Below are positions 28,327-35,045 of a stretch of 36,133 nucleotides of DNA, in pieces. The notes under the pieces are model-generated. The model did no database searches. It saw only the letters and a list, made by a program, of their open reading frames with translations, and was not told where the DNA came from. Position 1 is the stretch's first letter; every line of letters starts with the position of its first letter. The translations under genes were made by a program, and so were the position numbers. The stretch comes from Candidatus Magasanikiibacteriota bacterium (GTDB lineage Bacteria; Patescibacteriota; Patescibacteriia; Magasanikbacterales; UBA922), in NCBI GenBank assembly GCA_014729395.1, contig WJJZ01000006.1, forward strand, positions 71,090 to 107,222. The letters run 5' to 3'.

Positions 28327-29055
28327 TTACTCTTTTAGGTTTTTTTTCAACCCCCCCAAATCATCACTCCATTTATCACCATCAAACCATTCCAGTCCTT
28401 TGAATTGCAATTTATATTTATCACCCGGCCTTTGAGCTGATCCCAGGTAGATATATTTTTTGTTATTTTCTTTGGCGTACAGAATGGCTTTTAGCATCAT
28501 GCCCATACCAACGTTGGGTAACCGGTGATTGGAGATTTGTAACTGGTAGAAAGGGTAACTGTAATGGATGATTTTGTTTGTCTCCAGTGCTATGCAGTAG
28601 CCTATGGTGTTGCTATTAGTGATGGCGGTAGACCGACGGGATTCCTCGCCCAGGTCCCTCACTTCGTTCGGGACAGGGCTCGGAATGACGTATGCAAACA
28701 ATGTATTAAAGTTTCCCTTGTTCGTGGTCATCAATTCTTTCACTTTATTGGCACTAAAAATTCCTTTGCCGAATTTTTCATCATAAAAATCTTTAGCCAT
28801 TTTACCAATCTGCCAAGCATAATCTTCGTATGGTAAGTCTCCAATCTCCAGTCTCCAATCTCCAGTCTTCTTCAAAATACGCCTATTTTCACTACTCAAT
28901 TCAAACTCATCCAGATCAATTCTTACACTTCGGGTCTGGTTCATTACACCTCTGCCAATTCTAGTAAAAACATAACCCTCGTTGTAGAGGTTATTGATAG
29001 TTTGGTTAGAGAAGTCATCAATTTTTTTTGTATTCCAGGATAGATATTTACTCAC
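28327..29055 (-). CDS. Ate1/GNAT-like aminoacyltransferase-type protein with three repeat inserts
   Basis: A 242-residue protein. The N-terminal part (GYVFTRIGRGVMNQTRSVRIDLDEFELSSENRRIL) and the C-terminal part (VGMGMMLKAILYAKENNKKYIYLGSAQRPGDKYKLQFKG) resemble the two conserved regions of arginyl/leucyl-tRNA-protein transferases (Ate1/Bpt), which transfer an amino acid from tRNA to a protein N-terminus. The usual N-terminal cysteines are absent, so a general GNAT-fold role is possible. Three insertions lie in frame: a 7-bp array (TGDWRLEIGDL), a palindromic element (SPVPNEVRDLGEESRRSTAI) and another 7-bp array (QLQISNHRL). The ATP-grasp gene follows 2 bases downstream. Confidence 0.65.
   Translation of the reverse strand: MSKYLSWNTKKIDDFSNQTINNLYNEGYVFTRIGRGVMNQTRSVRIDLDEFELSSENRRILKKTGDWRLEIGDLPYEDYAWQIGKMAKDFYDEKFGKGIFSANKVKELMTTNKGNFNTLFAYVIPSPVPNEVRDLGEESRRSTAITNSNTIGYCIALETNKIIHYSYPFYQLQISNHRLPNVGMGMMLKAILYAKENNKKYIYLGSAQRPGDKYKLQFKGLEWFDGDKWSDDLGGLKKNLKE
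28519..28546 (-). repeat. Heptanucleotide array 1 inside the Ate1-like gene
   Basis: Units TAACCGG, TGATTGG, AGATTTG and TAACTGG (plus-strand sense), exactly in 7-bp phase, encode QLQISNHRLP before the conserved GMGMMLKAIL. Confidence 0.75.
28638..28689 (-). repeat. Palindromic repeat element inserted in the Ate1-like reading frame
   Basis: The 52-base element begins GGGATTCCTCGCCC and ends GGCTCGGAATGAC. It matches the intergenic copy at 9953-10003 almost base for base. It encodes PVPNEVRDLGEESRRS in frame, so the gene stays open through it. Confidence 0.9.
28839..28866 (-). repeat. Heptanucleotide array 2 inside the Ate1-like gene
   Basis: Alternating CTCCAAT and CTCCAGT units, four in all, exactly 7-bp phased. 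On the coding strand they encode the peptide TGDWRLEIGDL. Confidence 0.9.
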
Positions 29056-29061
29056 ACTAGG

Positions 29062-29155
29062 TAATTAGTAATTTGTAATTAGTAATTTGTAATTGACAAG
29101 CTCTTTTTCCTAAACAAGCTTAGTTAGTAATTACCGATAACTATTTACAAATTAC
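29062..29155. repeat. Heptanucleotide array between mraY and the Ate1-like gene
   Basis: TAATTAG and TAATTTG alternate exactly for five 7-bp units (29062-29096). A looser inverted stretch AGTTAGTAATTAC...TTTACAAATTACC follows (29126-29155). It forms the gap between mraY and the Ate1-like gene and has no coding potential. Confidence 0.85.
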
Positions 29156-29197
29156 CATGTTTTTTAATTTATATTTTGGTTTGTTTGGATCTAGTGC

Positions 29198-30328
29198 TTA
29201 ATAGAGCGCAATCCACAGACCCACCAACACAAACGCCGCATGGATTATCCAAAAACGCATAACGGTTTTTTCTTCACTCCAGCCGCGCAATTCAAAGTGG
29301 TGGTGAAGCGGTGCCATTTTGAAAATTCGTCTGCCCAGTGTGTATCGACCCAGTATCTGGATAATAACGGACACTAATTCAATATAGAAAATAAATCCCA
29401 AAAAGGGGAGTAAGAGCATTTTATTCAAAACAATTGTATTGATGGCAAGTAGTGCACCAAGGCCAAGAGAGCCAACATCACCCATCTGAAATCTGGCCGG
29501 CTTAATATTAAAATATGTATAAGTTAGAAGTGCCCCAACCGCGGTTGAGTTTAAAACCGCAATCGCATGAAAGCCTTCCAGCCAACTCAAAACCGTAAGG
29601 GCGGCAAAAGTAATGAGAAGCGACCCACCCGCCAATCCATCCATACCGTCGGCTACATTAACAGCGTTAGCCGTAAACATTACAAATAAAATAATAAGCG
29701 GAATAATCAGCCAGCCGATACTCACAAAACCATCAAAGGGAATATAAATATCGCGCCAGTGTTCTCCCAGTTTGTAATAGATCCACCAGGCGGCCACAGC
29801 TCCGGCTGCAAATTGTAAAATTAATTTTTCATGGACATGTACACCTTTGCCCGGGTGTGAACCAAGCCAGAGAGATCCTCGCTTGAAAATTGTCCAAGGT
29901 AAAGTAATCGCCAACCAGACTCTTTGTTTCCAATCTTTGTGGACTTTTATAAGCCTTAGAACGTGTTTAAATTTTCTTGATCTGCGTTTGTGTCCGTAGA
30001 TATTTAAAATATCGTCTAATCCACCCAAAAAAGCCGCCATAAGCATCACGCCGATCGGTACCCAGGTAAATTGTCGCTCCCAATTAAATAAGAGGGTTAT
30101 TACCGCTACTGTTATTACCACGAGAAGTCCACCCATTATCGGTACGCCACTTTTACTTTTTCTTGCCCCCATAGCCAAAGTGGCATCATATTCCGGATTT
30201 CTTGTGATTTTGTATTTATATAAAATTTTTATCAAAAAAGGCGCCCATAGGAAGCTGACAGCACAAGAAACAAGACCATATGTAATGGCCGTGCGCAAGG
30301 GTTCTAAAGTTTCGGCAGGAATATGCAT
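29198..30328 (-). CDS. mraY: Phospho-N-acetylmuramoyl-pentapeptide transferase
   Basis: Integral membrane enzyme that makes lipid I from UDP-MurNAc-pentapeptide and undecaprenyl phosphate. The 376-residue protein has about ten membrane helices and the family's conserved motifs: GVPIMGG, FLGGLDDILNIYG, NAVNVADGMDGLAGG with the catalytic aspartates, QMGDVGSLGLGALLA, and APLHHHFELRGWSEEKTVMRFW near the C-terminus. A charged loop KRRSRKFKHVLR after LDDILN is family-like. It appears monocistronic and ends next to the 29062 repeat array. Confidence 0.96.
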   Translation of the reverse strand: MHIPAETLEPLRTAITYGLVSCAVSFLWAPFLIKILYKYKITRNPEYDATLAMGARKSKSGVPIMGGLLVVITVAVITLLFNWERQFTWVPIGVMLMAAFLGGLDDILNIYGHKRRSRKFKHVLRLIKVHKDWKQRVWLAITLPWTIFKRGSLWLGSHPGKGVHVHEKLILQFAAGAVAAWWIYYKLGEHWRDIYIPFDGFVSIGWLIIPLIILFVMFTANAVNVADGMDGLAGGSLLITFAALTVLSWLEGFHAIAVLNSTAVGALLTYTYFNIKPARFQMGDVGSLGLGALLAINTIVLNKMLLLPFLGFIFYIELVSVIIQILGRYTLGRRIFKMAPLHHHFELRGWSEEKTVMRFWIIHAAFVLVGLWIALY

Positions 30329-30351
30329 ATTTACCAGTAAATTTTAGCAAA

Positions 30352-30380
30352 TTTACTTGAAAAAATCAATAAAATATGAT
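30352..30380 (+). promoter_or_regulatory. Promoter of the first cysteine-rich mini-gene
   Basis: TTTACT (30352-30357) and TATGAT (30375-30380) are spaced 17 bases apart, about 39 bases before the ATG. The ribosome site AAGGAGG lies at 30407-30413. Confidence 0.45.
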
Positions 30381-30418
30381 TTAGTGAAATTGACCCTAAA
30401 AAACACAAGGAGGTGCAG

Positions 30419-30751
30419 ATGAAAAAATGTAGATGTGGCCGCTTGGTTCTCGAAACGGAAAGAGTCTGTCACGAGTGTTGGCGTGAGTCGGTACAGGTAG
30501 GTAAAATAAAAAGAGTAAGCTTTAAAAAAAATGATGAGCACGAAAAGATCTGTCTTGAATGCCCAAGAATGAATAATTGTCCTTTTAATAAAAAGTTTGA
30601 GGCTTGCAAAGCTTATTGGGGGGATATGTGTAAATACGGCGAAAGAATTATACCAAATAAAAAAGAAGATACTAAAAATACTAATGATTTGGGGAGTTCG
30701 AACGTCGTTGACTTCGATCCTGTCAGTAAATATGCTGATGGTGAAAAATAA
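30419..30751 (+). CDS. Small cysteine-rich protein, probable metal binding (110 aa)
   Basis: I do not recognise a family. The N-terminus has CRCG and a CHEC pair (MKKCRCGRLVLETERVCHEC). A second cluster reads CLECPRMNNCPF...ACKAYWGDMC. Together eight to nine cysteines could hold one or two zinc ions or an iron-sulfur cluster. The C-terminus is polar and disordered-looking. The ATG at 30419 is preferred because AAGGAGG (30407-30413) is correctly spaced; a GTG at 30413 lies within that ribosome site. A terminator follows. It is preceded and followed by mini-genes with the same leader type. Confidence 0.8.
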   Translation: MKKCRCGRLVLETERVCHECWRESVQVGKIKRVSFKKNDEHEKICLECPRMNNCPFNKKFEACKAYWGDMCKYGERIIPNKKEDTKNTNDLGSSNVVDFDPVSKYADGEK

Positions 30752-30753
30752 AT

Positions 30754-30788
30754 AACGGATTGACAAATTAATATAATCCGTTTTTTTT
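30754..30788 (+). terminator. Terminator after the first cysteine-rich mini-gene
   Basis: AACGGATT (30754-30761) and AATCCGTT (30775-30782) arms are followed by an eight-T run that begins inside the 3' arm. Confidence 0.9.
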
Positions 30789-30792
30789 ATAC

Positions 30793-30821
30793 TTGACAAA
30801 AGTCAAAAAATATGCTTAAAT
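30793..30821 (+). promoter_or_regulatory. Promoter of the second cysteine-rich mini-gene
   Basis: TTGACA (30793) and TTAAAT (30816) have the optimal 17-base spacing. TTGAC-AAAA-GTCAA is an inverted repeat overlapping the -35 box and could be an operator. The promoter starts right at the preceding terminator. Confidence 0.7.
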
Positions 30822-30863
30822 GTTTGGTGCCCTAATAATGGGGTACACAAAAGGAGGTGCAAT

Positions 30864-30980
30864 ATGAAAAAAATTTGGAAACTCGTGAGCGCGCTATTCC
30901 GTGGTGAAAGGTGTTGGATCTGTGACAGAATTATACCCGGCTGCGGGTGTGAGATTTGCCACAACGAGCACCACGGCTAG
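30864..30980 (+). CDS. Very small cysteine/histidine-rich protein (38 aa)
   Basis: An ATG-started 38-residue protein that a normal gene caller would miss. A basic/hydrophobic N-terminus (MKKIWKLVSALFRGER) is followed by CWIC, then CGCEIC and HNEHHG, giving five cysteines and three histidines suited to one zinc site. Support comes from a consensus promoter, an AAGGAGGTGC ribosome site (30851-30860) four to seven bases before the ATG, and a strong terminator after it. Function unknown. Confidence 0.75.
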   Translation: MKKIWKLVSALFRGERCWICDRIIPGCGCEICHNEHHG

Positions 30981-31007
30981 GAGAGGTGTTCGCGTTTCTC
31001 TCCATAT

Positions 31008-31038
31008 ACCACTGTCTTCGGACGGTGGTCTTTTTTTT
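31008..31038 (+). terminator. Terminator after the second cysteine-rich mini-gene
   Basis: ACCACTGTC-TTCG-GACGGTGGT is a 9-bp stem with a stable TTCG tetraloop, followed by eight Ts. A smaller GGAGAG/TCTCTCC-type hairpin lies just upstream (about 30980-31002). Confidence 0.95.
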
Positions 31039-31085
31039 CTAAAATTTCTATGATAATATAATTTTTACCAATAATATATAAAAAT

Positions 31086-32345
31086 ATGAAAGAAGTAGAT
31101 GTAGTTGTAATTGGAGCCGGTTTTTCCGGCTTAACTTTTGCCCACTATTTACCAAATAAATATAGAGTTTTGATTTTGGACAGAAAAAGTAAATTAAATT
31201 CAGCCATTGAGTCAACCGGGCTTATAACAGAGGTGACCAAAAATTTATTTGCCGATTTTACCGATGTTGAAGCTTTTTTACCAAACCATATTACGACCAT
31301 TAGTGTGGTATCTCCGGATTATAATAAATACTTTTTTTCTCATACAGAAAAGCCTTGGATTTATTCTACTGATACACCGGAATTTTTGAAACACATGTCA
31401 GAAACATTACCCGACAATGTTGATTTAAAATTGGAATCAAGTTTTGTTGATTATTCAATTGAACCCGATCATGATTATCCTGTTAAAATAATCTATAACC
31501 AAAATGGTTCGGGCCAAAAAGAACTAAGATGTAAATTTATCGTTGGGGCTGACGGAGTTAATTCAAAATTGGCTAAAGTTAATTCAAATTTGTCTACCAA
31601 TAAAAAATTGCTGGTCGGATATGAAAAAGTTTTTTATGGAAATATAAATTTGGGCGAACACCCCGAAAGTACGGTTTATCATTTTTGGTTTGGTGAATTT
31701 TCTTTGGGCTATGGCGGCTGGCTGTCGCCAACAATTGTTAATGGCAAAAAAGCTTTTCGGCTTGGTCTTGCCAAGTTGGAAAAAGACAAGGATAAAATTC
31801 ACTTGTTGGAAAAATTTATCAACAAATTAAAAGATGAAAAAATAATAAAAATTGATGAAGAACATAAAAATCCAATACATACTTTTGCTCATTCAATTCC
31901 AATTGGGGGAGTATTACCCGATCTGTATGACGGCAATAGTATTTTGATAGGGGATGCGGCCGGTTTTTGCGGTGCCTTTGCTGCCGATGGTATCAAGGGT
32001 TCAATTATTTCCGGTAAAGTGGCGGCTAGATTAATTCCAAAATATTTGGAAGGTGAAAAAAATATTTTGAACAGCTATCTTAAAGAGATGAATAAATTTA
32101 ATCATTTGATTTCATATTATAGAAGGCAGCAGCTATATAGAGCTCTCTGGAATAGGATGAAATCTGATAGATCTTTTCACGCTTTGTATAATTTGATTGA
32201 AAAAGAAAAGGAAGGTTTTTTGAATCAGTTTTGTGACAATATGACGAAAAAGAAAGGCTTAACAAAAGTAATACTAAAATTAAAAAACATACCGGCGCTT
32301 AGCTGGTATGCTATCAGTCTTTTTTTTGATTTGTTTAGAAAATAA
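31086..32345 (+). CDS. FAD-dependent oxidoreductase, geranylgeranyl reductase-like
   Basis: A 419-residue flavoprotein. The N-terminal dinucleotide-binding motif is VDVVVIGAGFSGLTFAHYLPNKYRVLILDR. VGADGVNSKLAK matches the second nucleotide-binding motif of the group, and LIGDAAGFCGAFAADGIKGSIISGKVAARL matches the FAD-binding GD motif of the FixC/geranylgeranyl reductase family. Such enzymes reduce isoprenoid double bonds or hydroxylate small molecules; the substrate is unknown here. Lipid or quinone chemistry is plausible (inference). Its last base abuts the stop codon of the next, convergent gene with no gap. Confidence 0.88.
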   Translation: MKEVDVVVIGAGFSGLTFAHYLPNKYRVLILDRKSKLNSAIESTGLITEVTKNLFADFTDVEAFLPNHITTISVVSPDYNKYFFSHTEKPWIYSTDTPEFLKHMSETLPDNVDLKLESSFVDYSIEPDHDYPVKIIYNQNGSGQKELRCKFIVGADGVNSKLAKVNSNLSTNKKLLVGYEKVFYGNINLGEHPESTVYHFWFGEFSLGYGGWLSPTIVNGKKAFRLGLAKLEKDKDKIHLLEKFINKLKDEKIIKIDEEHKNPIHTFAHSIPIGGVLPDLYDGNSILIGDAAGFCGAFAADGIKGSIISGKVAARLIPKYLEGEKNILNSYLKEMNKFNHLISYYRRQQLYRALWNRMKSDRSFHALYNLIEKEKEGFLNQFCDNMTKKKGLTKVILKLKNIPALSWYAISLFFDLFRK

Positions 32346-33119
32346 TTATTTCAATCTTCTAATCTCACATTCTTTGGAATTTTTTGCCCGCAAATAAGTC
32401 TCATTATCTTTTCCTGTTTTTTTATGCTCAATCCAGTTTTGGTCTGTGATTTTTTTGTTTAGGTCTGTAATTTCGATTTTACCTTGCCTTACTCCGTGGT
32501 CATATTTTCCATCACTTCGCCAACTTAAGGAATGTGTATAGTAAAGAGTTTTGGGTTTATTATTCTCATAATCAACCCGGTGGATTACCAAGACATGGTC
32601 ACGGTCACTTTTTTCACCGGCTTTTAAAATACTAATAAAGTCTCCCGGCTTTACTTGTTTTATTTCAACTGTCTTGCTATTAGCTTCGTGTGATAAAGTT
32701 TTTACACCGGTGTTTTCCACTGTTCTAATTTTGGCGATTAATTTGCGAATGGGATTTTTTATGTTTGGAAATTTGATATGTTTTTTAATTCCGCCTTTAC
32801 GTTGGGCTTTCAGTTCTCTATCCAATACATAATAAACAAAACCGGAACAATCAATACCTAAATTATGATCCACTAGAAATTTTTTTATTTCTTCATTATT
32901 CCAATTCCTTAGATCAACCTTTTCTCGTAAAGAAATTATCTTGGTTTCTTCCATGATATCTTTTACAGAGCCTTTCCCTATTAAAACTCTCAAGGCTGCG
33001 CGGACATTTGTTTTTCGATTATTAAAATATGGACAAGACACATCCTTGTTTTTGAAGGGGAGTTTTAGATAGTCTTGGATAACTTTTAGAGCCGGTTTGG
33101 ATAGTGTGACTGTTTTCAT
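32346..33119 (-). CDS. NlpC/P60-like cysteine peptidase domain protein
   Basis: A 257-residue protein with the papain-like order of NlpC/P60 or CHAP enzymes. Cys91 is in LGIDCSGFVYYVLD and His175 in DRDHVLVIHRVDY; a third polar residue is possibly His196 in YTHSLSW. VKPGDFISI before the His strand is typical of this fold. There is no signal peptide or membrane segment, which is unusual for a cell-wall hydrolase, so it may act inside the cell or be exported by an unknown route. The N-terminal about 80 residues are Lys-rich. It may share a transcript with the ATP-grasp-Nudix gene upstream, although a repeat lies between them. Confidence 0.75.
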   Translation of the reverse strand: MKTVTLSKPALKVIQDYLKLPFKNKDVSCPYFNNRKTNVRAALRVLIGKGSVKDIMEETKIISLREKVDLRNWNNEEIKKFLVDHNLGIDCSGFVYYVLDRELKAQRKGGIKKHIKFPNIKNPIRKLIAKIRTVENTGVKTLSHEANSKTVEIKQVKPGDFISILKAGEKSDRDHVLVIHRVDYENNKPKTLYYTHSLSWRSDGKYDHGVRQGKIEITDLNKKITDQNWIEHKKTGKDNETYLRAKNSKECEIRRLK

Positions 33120-33162
33120 TTATTTGAATTATAAGTAAAACTAATTTAAATGCTTTAAACGT

Positions 33163-33271
33163 GCCATTCCCGTCCCCATCCGTATAAGCTCAACCAATGT
33201 CATTCCCGCGAAGGCGGGAATCCAGTATACGAAGTCCGTTTTCCTAGATTCCCGCCTTCGCGGGAATGACA
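33163..33271. repeat. GTCATTCCCG...CGGGAATGAC inverted-repeat element (third copy)
   Basis: Contains two linked units: GCCATTCCCGTCCCC (33162 onward) and GTCATTCCCGCGAAGGCGGG through CCGCCTTCGCGGGAATGAC (33199-33271). The latter is a nearly perfect long palindrome with the arms separated by about 30 bases. Confidence 0.9.
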
Positions 33272-33285
33272 TGCTGATCATATTT

Positions 33286-34914
33286 TTATATTTTTTGCAA
33301 AATTATTTTGGCAATACCGTCCGGTTTTAAATTAATTTTTTCCAATTCATCCAAATCAACCCATTTTAGTTCATAAGAGTTATTAGGACAGTTTCTTTCC
33401 GATTCTTCTTCACCAAGTGTGGTTTTACCACTGATATTTTTTACAAAAAAGTAATACTCGTTTCTTCCGGTTACGTTTATGTGTATTGGTGTTTGCTCCG
33501 GTATATCATAGATTAGATTAGTTTCTTCTTTACCTTCTCTCTTTGCTGTTTGTAATATTTTTTCATCTTTGTGGGCAGTTCCACCCGGTAGTGAAAAGAA
33601 ATGTCTTCCAAATTTATGTCTTTCAATAAGTAATATTTTATTATTTTTTATTGCAATTATTCCACCGCGGTCATTATCCCAAGTTTTACCATCTTTTGTG
33701 GTGGTAATAAAATCAATCATCTGTTTTCCGCATATATTTAGTTCGTTGTGTTTCTTGATAATTGAGTATGGCATTTGTATCCTCAAAAGATCATTGCCAA
33801 GTTTTTTATTTTTATATTTTATAGTCTTAAAATCGACATTATTTTTTAAATTTATATCCGGAAGTGTTTGTATGTCTTTAGTAACTCTCTGAATTATTTG
33901 TGCGCCATTGTCAATTTCAACCAGCTCATAATCACTCAAATCAATATCTAACAAAGCAGCCAAGTGAGCCTCAAAAGAAGATATTTCGTTGTTGGTTGTT
34001 TCTAATTGTTGCAGAGTAGATTCATAACTCATTGACGCCGGTTGCCTGGCATTGACTTCCAGTAAATACATTTTTCCGGTGCTTGCTTCCATTACCACAT
34101 CAATTCCATAGGCGCCTTTCCAGCCGTCCTTTATCAGTTTTTCACCAATTTCACGAGCTTGTTTTTTATATTCTTCAATTTGTTCGTCCGATAAAATTTT
34201 TCTAACGACACCCCAGTCGTTGCCAATAGTGGCAAATTTTCTGTCGGTAAACGGTTGTAGTCCGGTGATCTGGTAACTAATATTGCCTAGTAAAATTTTA
34301 TCTCCCGCGGTAATATTATTATTTGTAAAAATCGGTCCTTCAATGTAATTAGCTACCCGGGCTTCACGATTGGGAAATTTATTTTTTATTTCTTTAAGTT
34401 GTTCGGCCGATTCTATCAAAATTGTACCACTACCGGTGTGGGATCTATTAAATTGTAGTATGAATTTTTTGTTTTTAAATTCTATATCTTTACACTGTAA
34501 AACTTCATAGCCCGGTAAGTATTTTTTCAAATCACCCAGCCATTCCAGTTGAGGTATTTTTTCTTCAATTTTACTTGCGGTTTCTGATGGGGGATTGAGT
34601 AGTTTCCAATTCTGCTCTTTGCAAATTTTTTCTATTTGGGTTGTATTTTTAAATACCAATATATTTGGTTTGTCCAATCCAGAGATAAAATCAATTACTT
34701 TCGGATTTTGCATCAACTGCCAGGTGTCTAAAATTTCTTCATTTTCTATGAGTAAAATATTTGTTCGGTCTTGCTTTAGCTGCTTGGCAAAGGAAGAAAA
34801 ATTTGTAATAATAAAATAACCGGGGGTATCAAGATCAAGGCCAGTAGCCCGCTCAATATCTCGGGTTATGTAGACAACCGGATTAATTTTTAGCTTATTT
34901 TCTATCTCTTGCAT
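33286..34914 (-). CDS. ATP-grasp ligase fused to a Nudix domain
   Basis: A 542-residue two-domain protein. About residues 100-300 are an ATP-grasp domain. FILQFNRSHTGSGTILI is the nucleotide-loop region. GDWGVVRKIL and GWKGAYGIDVVME follow, and the metal motif LLEVNARQPAS has Glu286 and Asn288. An intervening region (about 300-400) may bind substrate. About 405-542 are a Nudix domain, with the box starting at PGGTAHKDEKI and REGKEE at 459-464; the box glycine at its end is replaced by Asn. An ATP-grasp step (amide-bond formation through an acyl phosphate) and a nucleotide pyrophosphatase on one chain suggest linked steps of one pathway, whose product is unknown. No Shine-Dalgarno site. Confidence 0.85.
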   Translation of the reverse strand: MQEIENKLKINPVVYITRDIERATGLDLDTPGYFIITNFSSFAKQLKQDRTNILLIENEEILDTWQLMQNPKVIDFISGLDKPNILVFKNTTQIEKICKEQNWKLLNPPSETASKIEEKIPQLEWLGDLKKYLPGYEVLQCKDIEFKNKKFILQFNRSHTGSGTILIESAEQLKEIKNKFPNREARVANYIEGPIFTNNNITAGDKILLGNISYQITGLQPFTDRKFATIGNDWGVVRKILSDEQIEEYKKQAREIGEKLIKDGWKGAYGIDVVMEASTGKMYLLEVNARQPASMSYESTLQQLETTNNEISSFEAHLAALLDIDLSDYELVEIDNGAQIIQRVTKDIQTLPDINLKNNVDFKTIKYKNKKLGNDLLRIQMPYSIIKKHNELNICGKQMIDFITTTKDGKTWDNDRGGIIAIKNNKILLIERHKFGRHFFSLPGGTAHKDEKILQTAKREGKEETNLIYDIPEQTPIHINVTGRNEYYFFVKNISGKTTLGEEESERNCPNNSYELKWVDLDELEKINLKPDGIAKIILQKI

Positions 34915-34974
34915 GTGGGGGATTATAGCGTAAGATTAGGCTAATTGCAATGGTAGGTGGGTTGGATGACTAAA

Positions 34975-35023
34975 GACTGGTGACTGGTGATTAACCAATC
35001 TATAATCTCCATTCACCAGTCTC
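34975..35023. repeat. Heptanucleotide-type repeat upstream of murB
   Basis: AGACTGG and TGACTGG units followed by TGATTAA, then the inverted form ATCTCCATTCACCAGTCTCT. It overlaps the murB promoter region, which shows no other clear signal. Confidence 0.7.
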
Positions 35024-35045
35024 TCGTCGCTATTACCTTTTAAGT

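Noticed and set aside
29062-29155. Possible CRISPR-like array because of the regular short repeats
   Set aside because: Units are 7 bp with no spacers of 25-40 bp, so it is a simple tandem repeat.
30353-30799. A 148-residue minus-strand ORF
   Set aside because: It lies opposite the cysteine-rich gene at 30419, crosses its promoter and terminator, and has the hydrophobic composition of an antisense shadow.
31086-32345. Assigning a carotenoid or quinone pathway to the FAD enzyme
   Set aside because: No isoprenoid or quinone biosynthesis gene is present in the window to support a substrate.
33163-33271. Transposon end repeats or attachment sites
   Set aside because: The three GTCATTCCCG elements are dispersed intergenic palindromes that do not flank a common cargo.
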